Of a DNA stretch of 64,000 nucleotides, positions 56,282 to 64,000 are shown piece by piece. This stretch comes from Lachnospiraceae bacterium (GTDB taxonomy: Bacteria > Bacillota > Clostridia > Lachnospirales > Lachnospiraceae). Position 1 is the stretch's first letter, and each line of letters opens with the position of its first letter. The stretch covers positions 1-64,000 of the forward strand of contig JAQVHQ010000002.1 of the NCBI GenBank assembly GCA_028696165.1. The letters run 5' to 3'. The notes under the pieces are model-generated. The model saw only the letters and a list, made by a program, of their open reading frames with translations, was not told the DNA's origin and did not search any database. Both the position numbers and the translations under genes were made by a program.

Positions 56282-57265
56282 TTACAGATTGTTCAGTTGT
56301 TCCATTAACCATCTTTTATTCAATTTTTTCCCAATCAAAACTATTTTCCCATCCGCTTCTTCCATCACAGAATCTATCTGCTTCTCAAAAAAATCTCCAA
56401 AGGTAAAATCCAGACGTTCTTTCCTGCCATCCATCATAGTGATGACTCCTTTTGCACGCCATATTTCACAATTGCCTGCATCACTTAACATTTCTTTCAG
56501 ATGATTCAGTTGTACTTGAGTCAATCTCTGCTTTATCTCCAGTGTCAGGGTATATAAAATCAGCTCATTTCTATGAGAAACCTGTATTATAGCTGGATTA
56601 CTATTATCCAACGACACAATTTTCAGACTTGTGTTTTTCTTTTGCCCGGAATGTCTTGTACTATTTGGCACATTTACTGAACACTCTTTAATTGTAGTAA
56701 ATGTATGAGCATTTACCTCATCCAGTGGTGTCTTCACAATTGTAAGGGAAGGATTTATATCCCACAGCGCTTCCGATGTCTTTACTATCTCTTCCTCAGA
56801 CATGAAGTCCGTGAAGTTCATATAGATACTTGAAGCAGAAGCAATCTGTTCTTTGAAGAAGGGACCCGTTATCGTAAGCAACGGCAACAGCTTCTTGGCA
56901 TTAACCACCATGATGCACCGGCGAAGAGAAGCTCCTTTTACCCTGGCAAGTGTATCCAGCAGACTTCTTATATCAGCAGCCCCGGTAGGTTCAACGACAA
57001 TATAATCGGGGTTCTCTGTCTGTATTAACAGTTCCATAGACCGGGTAAGTTCCCCTTGAATCGTGCAGCATACACATCCATTGGTAATTTTTGTAATGGA
57101 TATTTCAGGGCATTTTAACTCCTCTGCATCCAAATTGATTTTACCAATCTCATTTTCGATGATGGCCACTTTTGCATCCAGATATTCTGTCTTTAACAGT
57201 TGCTTTATCAAAGAGGTCTTCCCGCATCCGAGAAGACCTGAGTATAAATCAATTCTACAGTTCAT
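56282..57265 (-). CDS. CobW/COG0523 GTPase
   Basis: This is a G3E-family GTPase, likely a metal chaperone. Walker A GLLGCGKTS spans 10-18, the CXCC metal-binding motif is at 64-67 (GCVCC), and VVEPTGAAD holds the GTP switch region. The C-terminal part (residues about 215-327) has the CobW C-domain features. Neighbouring genes encode a uroporphyrinogen-decarboxylase-like protein and a PucR regulator, so it may supply metal to that enzyme or to a cobalamin-linked reaction. It overlaps the upstream gene's stop by one base. Confidence 0.87.
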   Translation of the reverse strand: MNCRIDLYSGLLGCGKTSLIKQLLKTEYLDAKVAIIENEIGKINLDAEELKCPEISITKITNGCVCCTIQGELTRSMELLIQTENPDYIVVEPTGAADIRSLLDTLARVKGASLRRCIMVVNAKKLLPLLTITGPFFKEQIASASSIYMNFTDFMSEEEIVKTSEALWDINPSLTIVKTPLDEVNAHTFTTIKECSVNVPNSTRHSGQKKNTSLKIVSLDNSNPAIIQVSHRNELILYTLTLEIKQRLTQVQLNHLKEMLSDAGNCEIWRAKGVITMMDGRKERLDFTFGDFFEKQIDSVMEEADGKIVLIGKKLNKRWLMEQLNNL

Positions 57266-58299
57266 TATTTACCTGCCTGTAATAATTCAAAACCATATTC
57301 AATCGCTGCATTTACGATTGGTCCCATAGCTGCGCCCTGCGCTGCCGGGTCAAGGGAATCTGCATAACGGAAACCAAAGAAACAATAGCCCTTGTGATAT
57401 TTTCCATAGGTATCAAGGCAACGTTTTACTTCTGTGATAACAACTTCATCCGGTGCACTTTCCTGAGCTGGAAGTCCATTGGTATCATAACCACCGATGA
57501 ATCCTATGCGGTCTCCATAAGTCTCAATAAGACCAGCGATATCGTTACTAATCTGAACAGAAGTCCATGCAGCCCATCCACAGTCAATCATATCTTCCAC
57601 AATTGCTTCCGCATGGCCACAGCAATGGAAGATAGGAATGATTCCACGTTTGATACATTCACCTGCAAAACGTTTGTGATGAGGTTTAATGATATTACGG
57701 TAAGCATCCGGCGACATAAACAAGCTTCTCTGGGTTGCCACATCATCAAAATAAGTGATGGTATCCGGATGATAGGCGTCGATAATGTAGTCCAACGCTT
57801 CGATTTTATAATCTGTAATTGCTTCCATCAATGCGTAAGTTTCTTCTGGCTCTGCCGCAATGGAATACAATGCATCTTCAAATCCCATAAGAGCAGCTAA
57901 ACGTTCAAAGACACCATTTCCAAATCCAAAGTCAATAACATTATTCTCTCTGTCAGGTTCACCAAATATCTTACATTCCATCTCATAAGCTGCTTTCCAG
58001 TCATATTTTGCAGGATCCGGAATAGTTACTTTTTCACGCCACTGCGTAACATCATCCATAACGACGCAATTGCAGTCCGGAACGGCTGCTCCGCCACCAG
58101 TAGACGGATATTCCCATTTAATGTTGAATCCATCAATGCAGTCACCAAACTGGGCGCCCTTTTCGATAGATGGACCATTTCCCTGTCCAAATCCATAGAT
58201 TTTATTGCCGGTGAAAGAGTTTGGAATAAATGTGGTCGGTTGATGATGTAAGAAATTAAGATAATTCTCCTTGAAATTAAATTGTGGTCCCTGTGGCAT
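57265..58299 (-). CDS. Uroporphyrinogen-decarboxylase-like protein (MtaA type)
   Basis: The family includes heme HemE and corrinoid methyltransferases such as MtaA. In this 344-residue protein the HCCGHAEAI segment near residue 225 resembles the metal-ligand motif of MtaA-like enzymes rather than heme HemE, and FIGGYDTNGLP follows. I chose the ATG at 58299 with AAAGGAGG upstream; a longer frame starts 20 codons earlier. The CobW gene is coupled to it. A corrinoid role is inferred; no corrinoid-binding protein gene is in the window. Confidence 0.83.
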   Translation of the reverse strand: MPQGPQFNFKENYLNFLHHQPTTFIPNSFTGNKIYGFGQGNGPSIEKGAQFGDCIDGFNIKWEYPSTGGGAAVPDCNCVVMDDVTQWREKVTIPDPAKYDWKAAYEMECKIFGEPDRENNVIDFGFGNGVFERLAALMGFEDALYSIAAEPEETYALMEAITDYKIEALDYIIDAYHPDTITYFDDVATQRSLFMSPDAYRNIIKPHHKRFAGECIKRGIIPIFHCCGHAEAIVEDMIDCGWAAWTSVQISNDIAGLIETYGDRIGFIGGYDTNGLPAQESAPDEVVITEVKRCLDTYGKYHKGYCFFGFRYADSLDPAAQGAAMGPIVNAAIEYGFELLQAGK

Positions 58300-58378
58300 A
58301 ATACATTTCCTCCTTTTGTTTAAATAAGACAATAAATATGCTTGTAATAATTGTTTCAAGTTCTTATAATATAGTTAG

Positions 58379-58408
58379 ATTATACCTGTATTTTTATATA
58401 TAAGTCTA
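58379..58408 (-). promoter_or_regulatory. Promoter of the UroD-like/CobW operon
   Basis: On the minus strand TAGACT (58403-58408) is followed after 18 nt by TATAAT (58379-58384). An inverted repeat TTGTC/GACAA near 58451-58467 lies between the divergent genes and may bind the PucR regulator. Confidence 0.55.
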
Positions 58409-58523
58409 CGTATGGCAGATACATTTTAATACGTATCGCATCCGTTTTATTTGTCCAAAACAGACAATAGTACATATCAAATATAAATAAAGCTCAGTAT
58501 ATCTCTCAAAGGAGAATTGTGAA

Positions 58524-59963
58524 ATGAAACTCAGTATGTCTCTCATCGGAAAATACATGAAAAAATATAACCCTGAATGCCATATTCTGGAAGATACGCT
58601 CACTATTAAAGGAGTTCGTTTCTTCACTGACGAACAGGCATCCTATTCCCGGGAATATGTCTATCTTGATACAGCAAGCCACTACTTTCAAGATCCTCAC
58701 TATGCAGACGCTCTGCTTCTGGCCAATGGGCAAAATCAGATTATTTGTCGAGGTGCAGGATATGAAGAGCTTCTTAATGACGTCCTGGCAGCTTTTGATT
58801 ACTATAACACCTTTGAACAGAAGCTCTATATTGCAGCCGCAAACAATCGTCCGCTTCAGGAAATTATGGAAATCATTGAGACAGTCTTAGACTGCCCTCT
58901 TCTTGTATTCGATATAGATGGCAATCTGGTCGGGGAATGTCATAAGGAAATAGATAACATATCAGATTTACATGCTATCAGAGAAACTCGTTTTCTGGGA
59001 ACACACACTATAGGACAGGTCTTCTTAGACAAAGACGGTAATATCAGTCACGACCTGACTAATCAGCCTCAACTTCTGCATATTCAGGGACATGAAGATG
59101 TAGAATCCGTCTCCATCTATTTATGCCAGAAAGAAGAGAGAATTGGATTTGCACTTATGTTTGTTTCAAATCCGGAAGAGGCAGCCATCGGCATGTGTAT
59201 AGAACCCATGCTGGTCAACGCCTGTGCCCAGGCAGAAGAATTCACAGAAAAGACCTCCGTTCACCAGTCTAATCATTCCATCTTGATGCAGCTGCTGAAC
59301 AAAGAAGAAGTCCCTGCCGAAGTCATTCAAAAATTCAAAACACATCTGGCATTAACTTCAAATCCCTTATTGTTGACAGTGCAAAATATTTCCATTCAAA
59401 ACTACACGCACCGCCGCATGCTCTGCAGAGATTTCTCAGCATCTAAGATACCAGGCCTAAGCTGTGAATTCGAAAAATATGTAGTAATCCTGACAGATGA
59501 AGAACATGTATCCAACGTCCTTAACTTTATAATCAGCAACATGACTTCCTCCAGTTTTTCCATGGGAGTCTCCATGCCAATCCAAAGACTAAAACTCCTT
59601 CACATCGCCCTCGAGCAAAGTATATTCGCCCTGCAGTCCTCCGTAGAACCCGGCATACGCTATTGCCGCAACGTGGCCCTGCCATACCTGATGCAAAACT
59701 TAAGACAGACAGAAATGTCCGAAAACCTGCGCCACCCGATAATCGAATTACTGATGGAATACGACAAAAAGAACGAAACAGAACTCCTGGACACACTGCG
59801 CACCTACGTCCACAACGGCTGCCGCCAGGCCGAAACCGCTCAAAAGATGCACATTCATCTAAACACATTAAAATACCGCCTCCATCGAATCGAAGAACTG
59901 TCCAATGTAAACTTTAAAAACTACGAAGAGTTATTCTATATCCAGATATCCCTCGCATTATAA
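58524..59963 (+). CDS. PucR-type regulator, divergent from UroD-like operon
   Basis: This 479-residue regulator has an N-terminal sensing region and a C-terminal PucR helix-turn-helix (QAETAQKMHIHLNTLKYRLHRIEELSNV). AAAGGAG precedes the ATG. It diverges from the UroD-like/CobW operon and probably controls it. The last 400 bp have a different base composition (more C, less T on the coding strand) than the first part, which continues into the next intergenic region. Confidence 0.86.
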   Translation: MKLSMSLIGKYMKKYNPECHILEDTLTIKGVRFFTDEQASYSREYVYLDTASHYFQDPHYADALLLANGQNQIICRGAGYEELLNDVLAAFDYYNTFEQKLYIAAANNRPLQEIMEIIETVLDCPLLVFDIDGNLVGECHKEIDNISDLHAIRETRFLGTHTIGQVFLDKDGNISHDLTNQPQLLHIQGHEDVESVSIYLCQKEERIGFALMFVSNPEEAAIGMCIEPMLVNACAQAEEFTEKTSVHQSNHSILMQLLNKEEVPAEVIQKFKTHLALTSNPLLLTVQNISIQNYTHRRMLCRDFSASKIPGLSCEFEKYVVILTDEEHVSNVLNFIISNMTSSSFSMGVSMPIQRLKLLHIALEQSIFALQSSVEPGIRYCRNVALPYLMQNLRQTEMSENLRHPIIELLMEYDKKNETELLDTLRTYVHNGCRQAETAQKMHIHLNTLKYRLHRIEELSNVNFKNYEELFYIQISLAL

Positions 59964-60248
59964 TCCAGACATTTCTCACTCACGGCACACCCCCGAAACG
60001 ACTCACTGTAAATACCTTATGGATAATTTTACCATCCCCCACCCGCGACACTCCGCCGCCAGGCCGGAGGCCCACGAAATCAGTTGATTTCCCAAGCAGT
60101 CGCCAATAACCAGCGTCCGTCCCCCCCAATCAACTATTTCCAGAAAACCCTTTTCTTTTCCCCCATTTTTGATTATAATAACCTCACGGATTAATTTAAG
60201 CCAATTAAGTTAAACGAATATAAATAAAAGACTAGGAAGGTGACAAAT
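59964..60248. other. C-rich intergenic hairpin region
   Basis: It has TCCGCCGCCA (60052-60061) and GCGTCCGTCCCCCC (60113-60126), the first identical to and the second similar to the edges of the 12869 palindrome. Inside are a perfect GAAATCA/TGATTTC hairpin (60076-60091) and an alternative pairing AGTTGATT (60083-60090) with AATCAACT (60128-60135). No gene is visible. The TSCPD gene's leader follows. Confidence 0.5.
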
Positions 60249-60485
60249 ATGGATTTCAAAACTAAAGGAACATGTTCACAGATGATTCACTTCGACGTAA
60301 CAGACGGTAAAGTTCACGGTGTATCCTTCGACGGCGGATGTAATGGTAACTTAAAAGGTATCGGAGCTTTAGTAGAAGGTATGGAAGTAAAAGAAGCTAT
60401 CTCCAAATTAGAAGGTATCAAATGTGGCTTCAAAGCAACTTCATGTCCAGACCAGCTTGCTCAAGCCTTAAAAACCACATTATAA
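60249..60485 (+). CDS. TSCPD-domain protein
   Basis: This 78-residue protein belongs to the TSCPD family common in Clostridia, named for the TSCPD motif near residue 67 (KATSCPDQLAQAL). The core includes DGGCNGNLKGIGALVEGM, with conserved cysteines at 31 and near 58. Function is unknown; relatives of nucleotide reductase tails carry the same domain. AGGAAGG precedes the ATG. Confidence 0.9.
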   Translation: MDFKTKGTCSQMIHFDVTDGKVHGVSFDGGCNGNLKGIGALVEGMEVKEAISKLEGIKCGFKATSCPDQLAQALKTTL

Positions 60486-60507
60486 GAAAAAAAAATCACA
60501 CATACAC

Positions 60508-60553
60508 AAAAAACAACCATACATTAACATCTGTTAATTCTATGGTTGTTTTT
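60508..60553. terminator. Bidirectional terminator
   Basis: AAAACAACCATA (ending 60521) pairs with TATGGTTGTTTT (60541-60553). It lies between the TSCPD gene and the converging FGGY kinase gene, with A- and T-runs on either side. Confidence 0.82.
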
Positions 60554-60568
60554 ATATTTATATTAATC

Positions 60569-62038
60569 TCACTTTGTCAAAACAAGTTTCACAGCCTCGC
60601 TCCAGCCGTTCTTTTTCTTTTCTCTCACCGCTTCATTCATATCAGGAATATATTTTTCTCTCTTCATTCTCATGAACAGTTCATCCTTGTCATACATTCC
60701 AAGACCAATCCCCGCTGCATAGGCTGCGCCTATTCCGGATAATTCTTCTGCGGCCGGCACTTGCACCGGTATGTTCAGGATGTTGCTCTGGAATTCCATA
60801 AGATAGCGGTTTTTAGTAGGACCTCCGTCCACGCGAAGTTCCTGTACTTCAATCCCGGCATCTTCTCTCATAACATCCACAATATCCGTAATCTGATATG
60901 CGATGCAGTCCAGTGCTGCACGAACCATCTCTTCCCTTCGGGTCGTTCTTGTCACACCACTAATTACAGCGGTAGCATCGCTGTCCCAATATGGAGCGCC
61001 TAATCCTGTGAATGCCGGAACTATATAAGTTCTGTCTTCCGGATTTGCTTTTCTCGCCAGTTCTTCCGTCTCTTTGGCAGACTCTATCAAATGCAGATCC
61101 TTCTGTATCCAGGTGATAACAGCACCGGTATAGTTAATATTGCCTTCCAGCACATATTCCACCTTACCATCCATACCCCAGGCAAGTGAAGACACTACAC
61201 CATGCTTGCTAAATACAGGCTTATCCCCAACATTCATCATAACCGAAGAACCTGTACCATAGGTAGCTTTAATCATACCTTTTTCAATACAGCCCTGTCC
61301 AAACAATGCTCCATGAGAATCTCCCAGCACACCATGAATCGGAATCGGATTCTCCAGATATCCTTCGAAATCTGTCTCTCCATAATAACCATTGGAATCA
61401 GTAACTTCTGCCAGGTTCTTAACAGGAATACCAAATGCCCTGCATACTTCTTCATCCCACTTTAACGTAGAGATATTAAACATCTGTGTACGTGAAGCGT
61501 TGGAATAGTCTGTTTTATAAGAAGCACCTTTAGTCAAACGATATACAAGAAAGCTATCGACCGTTCCGTAACAGAGTTTACCTTCGTCAGCCAGTTTTTT
61601 TGCACCATCTACATTTTCTAAAATCCAGGCAATTTTGGCAGCTGAAAAATATGGAGATAACTGTAATCCCGTATGTTCCTTTACCATCTCTGCTGAATCA
61701 GCGATACGTCTACAGATAGCCTCACCTCTGGCGCACTGCCAGACGATGGCATTATAAACCGGTTTTCCATCCATATCCCAGGCAAGGGCTGTCTCTCTTT
61801 GATTACTGATACCCACACCTGCCAGATCACTTTTGGAAATGCCGCATTTCTCCACAACCTTTTTGACTACTTCAATAGTATTGCCATAAAATTCTTCGGG
61901 ATTGTGTTCCACCCAGCCTTTTTCATTGATAATCTGTTCGTGAGGCAAATCCTCACGACCTAGAATATCCCCATTTTCATCAAATAGTAATGCCTTTGTA
62001 CCTTGTGTACTCTGATCAATTCCGATAATATACTTCAT
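60569..62038 (-). CDS. FGGY-family sugar kinase
   Basis: This kinase phosphorylates a sugar or polyol. The N-terminal domain opens IIGIDQSTQGTKALLFDENG, and GISNQRETALAWDMDGKPVYNAIVWQ is present. The C-terminal signature GIGAAYAAGIGLGMY lies near residue 440. It resembles glycerol kinase, but the usual DRRT after WQ is replaced by CARGEA, so glycerol is less likely. The neighbouring transketolase and isomerase point to a pentose or ketose substrate. It begins right after the transketolase stop (TAGATG). Confidence 0.88.
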   Translation of the reverse strand: MKYIIGIDQSTQGTKALLFDENGDILGREDLPHEQIINEKGWVEHNPEEFYGNTIEVVKKVVEKCGISKSDLAGVGISNQRETALAWDMDGKPVYNAIVWQCARGEAICRRIADSAEMVKEHTGLQLSPYFSAAKIAWILENVDGAKKLADEGKLCYGTVDSFLVYRLTKGASYKTDYSNASRTQMFNISTLKWDEEVCRAFGIPVKNLAEVTDSNGYYGETDFEGYLENPIPIHGVLGDSHGALFGQGCIEKGMIKATYGTGSSVMMNVGDKPVFSKHGVVSSLAWGMDGKVEYVLEGNINYTGAVITWIQKDLHLIESAKETEELARKANPEDRTYIVPAFTGLGAPYWDSDATAVISGVTRTTRREEMVRAALDCIAYQITDIVDVMREDAGIEVQELRVDGGPTKNRYLMEFQSNILNIPVQVPAAEELSGIGAAYAAGIGLGMYDKDELFMRMKREKYIPDMNEAVREKKKNGWSEAVKLVLTK

Positions 62039-62974
62039 CTATTTCACCAGTTCAGCTGCCTTCTTAGCTATACCTTCTGCATTCATGCCATAATAGTTAA
62101 ATACTTCCTGTGAAGTTCCAGTGATAACCGGTTCATCCGGAAGTGCGATATTGATAACTTTCTTCGGACACTCTGCGCCTACCACCTGACTTACCATGGA
62201 TCCTAATCCACCATATGGTGCATGTTCTTCAACAGTGATAACTGCTTTTGCATTGGAAGCTGCTTTGATGATTCCAGCCTTATCCAATGGTTTTACACAG
62301 TACATATCAAGAACAGTTGCGCTGATTCCCTGCTCTTTTAATATCGCTGCTGCATCAACTGCAGGTTTTACCATTTCTCCACATGCGATGATAGCTACAT
62401 CTGTTCCTTCGCATACAACAGTTGCTTTATCCATCTCAAATGGACAATTCTCTTCAGAATAGATATCCTCTACTGCATTACGTCCAACACGGACATATGC
62501 AGGTTTTTCATCTTTTAACAAACTTTCAATCAGACATTTCGTCTGGAAACGGTCACTTGGAAGATAAACTCTCATGTTTGGAATAGCAGACATAGCTGCA
62601 ATATCCTGTGCAGAATGATGGCTCATGCCAAGAGCTCCGTAGCTGATTCCTCCACTGATACCGATTAAAGTAACATTCGTGTTGGAATATGCACAGTCCA
62701 CTTTTGCCTGTTCATAACTTCTGGTTGATAAGAAACATGCAGGAGATGCTGCAAATGGTTTCTTGCCGCATTTTGCAAGGCCTGCAGATACACTCACTAA
62801 ATTCTGCTCTGCGATTCCCATCTCGATAAACTGTTTTGGGAATGCACCGGCAAATGGCGCTAAAGAAGCACTGCCTCTGGAATCACTGCATAATACTACG
62901 ATATCTTTGTCATTTTTTGCCTCTTCCATCAATACCTCACAGATGGCCTGGCGATTTGGGATTTTATTACTCAT
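62039..62974 (-). CDS. Transketolase, C-terminal half
   Basis: This subunit carries the pyrimidine-binding and C-terminal domains of a split transketolase (311 residues). The family signature GIAEQNLVSVSAGLAKCGKKPF is near residue 55, and the C-terminal domain has EEHAPYGGLGSMVSQV. It overlaps the N-terminal half by 8 nt and pairs with it. Ribosome site AAAGGAGG is inside the upstream gene. Confidence 0.93.
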   Translation of the reverse strand: MSNKIPNRQAICEVLMEEAKNDKDIVVLCSDSRGSASLAPFAGAFPKQFIEMGIAEQNLVSVSAGLAKCGKKPFAASPACFLSTRSYEQAKVDCAYSNTNVTLIGISGGISYGALGMSHHSAQDIAAMSAIPNMRVYLPSDRFQTKCLIESLLKDEKPAYVRVGRNAVEDIYSEENCPFEMDKATVVCEGTDVAIIACGEMVKPAVDAAAILKEQGISATVLDMYCVKPLDKAGIIKAASNAKAVITVEEHAPYGGLGSMVSQVVGAECPKKVINIALPDEPVITGTSQEVFNYYGMNAEGIAKKAAELVK

Positions 62975-63797
62975 TTAAGGCAGCCTCCTTTCTGGCATCT
63001 AAATCTTTCATAATCTGTGTATACTCCTCAGCAGTTGGCACTTTATGATGCCAGTTTGCTTTATTTTCCATCACGGAAGAACCACATCCTTTGGTTGTGT
63101 TGGCAATAATTACGGTTGGTTTTCCTTTTGTTTCTTTTGCCAGGGTAAATGCTTTGTCCAGCTCATCGATATCATTACCGTTCACGCTGATAACATTCCA
63201 TCCAAAGCTTGCCCATCTCTCTTCCTGGACATCCTGAGACATAACATCCTCTGTATTTCCGGAAATCTGGAGTCTATTACGGTCAACTACTGCGCACAGG
63301 TTGTCTAATTTATAATGACCGCCTGCCATAGCACCTTCCCATACAGAACCTTCTGCTAATTCTCCATCGCCCATAACTGTATAGACTCTGTAGTCTCTTT
63401 CATCCATTTTTCCTGCCAGTGCCATACCTACACATACCGGAAGGCCATGGCCTAAAGAACCGGAGTTCATCTCGATTCCAGGCAGTTTATTATTTGGGTG
63501 TCCGATGTATTTGGAACCGAATTTAGAAAACTGGCTGATTACTTCTTCGATTGGAAAGAATCCTTTCTTTGCTAATACTGCATATAAAGCTTCTACCGAA
63601 TGGCCTTTACTCATAACAAAACGGTCACGGTCCGGATCGTCCATATTCTCTGGACTGATATTCATCTGTTTAAAATAAAGTGTTACCAGTGTGTCCATTA
63701 CGCTCATGTCGCCGCCGATATGGCCGCCCTTGCCTTCTACGATCATGTTAATGACATCTTTTCGCAAGTCATATGACAATGCTTTTAAATTTTCCAT
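62967..63797 (-). CDS. Transketolase, N-terminal half
   Basis: This subunit binds thiamine diphosphate. The motif GDGELAEGSVWEGAMAGGHYKLDNL holds the TPP-binding GDG near residue 142, and the early GHIGGDMSVMDTLVTLY and SKGHSVEALYAVLA are typical. Length is 276. Two-gene transketolases are common in Firmicutes sugar operons. It follows the isomerase gene by about 35 nt. Confidence 0.93.
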   Translation of the reverse strand: MENLKALSYDLRKDVINMIVEGKGGHIGGDMSVMDTLVTLYFKQMNISPENMDDPDRDRFVMSKGHSVEALYAVLAKKGFFPIEEVISQFSKFGSKYIGHPNNKLPGIEMNSGSLGHGLPVCVGMALAGKMDERDYRVYTVMGDGELAEGSVWEGAMAGGHYKLDNLCAVVDRNRLQISGNTEDVMSQDVQEERWASFGWNVISVNGNDIDELDKAFTLAKETKGKPTVIIANTTKGCGSSVMENKANWHHKVPTAEEYTQIMKDLDARKEAALNE

Positions 63798-63831
63798 GCT
63801 ATTCTCCTCTTTCTACTATATTAAATTTCTA

Positions 63832-64000
63832 TCATTCTCCACGAAGATAAGCTTTTACGTCCTCTTCAATTGGATCATACAAATCAGGTTTTACACCGAT
63901 GTATTTACATGCTTCATATAATACCGGGACTACATCTTTGTGAATTCCTACGCAGTGATGAATGTATGGACCTTCCACGATTTTCGCTTCCAGTCTCTTA
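63832..64000 (-). CDS. Sugar isomerase, 3' end only (partial)
   Basis: The frame runs off the window at 64000; 55 codons and the stop are visible. The readable C-terminus (LEAKIVEGPYIHHCVGIHK, then EACKYIGVKPDLYDP) resembles the end of L-fucose/L-arabinose-type isomerases. If correct, the operon reads isomerase, transketolase halves, kinase. Only a short fragment is seen, so the assignment is tentative. Confidence 0.55.
   Translation of the reverse strand, partial: KRLEAKIVEGPYIHHCVGIHKDVVPVLYEACKYIGVKPDLYDPIEEDVKAYLRGE

Noticed and set aside
59533..59868. Minus-strand 111-codon frame opposite the PucR gene.
   Set aside because: Cys/Arg-rich composition with no start signal; a by-product of the C-rich island.
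60001..60250. tRNA or small RNA gene in the C-rich gap.
   Set aside because: No cloverleaf pairing or conserved T-loop sequence was visible.

Overview
The window looks like a chromosomal segment of a gut Lachnospiraceae bacterium, most likely Blautia or a close relative. This is an inference from gene content and style: moderately low GC, strong AGGAGG-type ribosome binding sites, a complete V-type ATPase operon, LacI/AraC/PucR regulators beside small glycoside-hydrolase loci, a TSCPD-domain mini-protein, and an aconitase-like hydratase under a PucR-type regulator. No rRNA, tRNA, CRISPR array, prophage or intact insertion sequence was recognised.

Layout. 0.3-2.9 kb: a SbcCD-like nuclease/ATPase pair (YhaO/YhaN type). 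2.9-4.3 kb: asparaginyl-tRNA synthetase. 4.5-7.1 kb: an ECF sigma factor and a membrane-anchored beta-propeller protein that is probably its sensor or anti-sigma partner. 7.4-12.4 kb: an M29 aminopeptidase, a large extracytoplasmic protein with a degenerate C39-like tail, and a methyltransferase. 12.4-13.15 kb: a repeat-rich intergenic region with three 72-75 bp hairpin repeats and a 275-bp T-shaped palindrome. 13.6-22.2 kb: nine V-ATPase genes read as one minus-strand operon (H-I-K-E-C-F-A-B-D), with a promoter at the head and a terminator at the end. 22.4-24.1 kb: an RluA pseudouridine synthase and a Ca2+/Na+ antiporter. 24.1-25.5 kb: an AT-rich decayed stretch with a strong promoter, a 15-codon ORF and a possible FecCD permease remnant. 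25.5-29.7 kb: PucR-type regulator, aconitase-like hydratase and HAD phosphatase. 30.0-37.7 kb: an alpha-L-fucosidase (GH29) locus with a sugar ABC importer, flanked by two paralogous LacI regulators, plus CutC. 37.7-43.5 kb: a peptide/nickel-type ABC importer with fused ATPases and a cytidylate-kinase-like protein. 43.7-46.0 kb: a small membrane protein, an MsmX-type sugar ATPase and a YesL protein. 46.0-46.8 kb: an array of hairpin repeats. 46.8-49.7 kb: a two-component system. 50-55 kb: small proteins, an AraC regulator, membrane proteins and a GH78 rhamnosidase-like enzyme. 55.4-60.5 kb: MTA/SAH nucleosidase, a CobW-type GTPase plus a uroporphyrinogen-decarboxylase-like protein with a divergent PucR regulator, and a TSCPD protein. 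60.6-64.0 kb: an FGGY kinase, a split transketolase and the end of a sugar isomerase.

How the genes work together. Three loci suggest use of host or plant glycans: fucosidase with importer, rhamnosidase-like enzyme with AraC, and isomerase, transketolase and FGGY kinase feeding the pentose phosphate pathway. The fucosidase importer has no ATPase of its own, and the MsmX-type ATPase at 43.9 kb is the obvious candidate to power it. The V-ATPase c-ring subunit carries the Na+-binding residues known from Enterococcus hirae NtpK, so this operon probably handles Na+.

Most unusual features. The 275-bp palindrome at 12869-13143 is a 97-bp imperfect stem enclosing two side hairpins. It sits inside an island where the + strand is strongly C-rich and G-poor. 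A second island at 59.5-60.2 kb holds a smaller hairpin region whose edge sequences match those of the palindrome. A GGCAGG-type repeat occurs three times at gene ends and supplies the C-terminal codons of the AraC gene. Coordinates of the nested hairpins were read by eye; no folding, alignment or database search was run.
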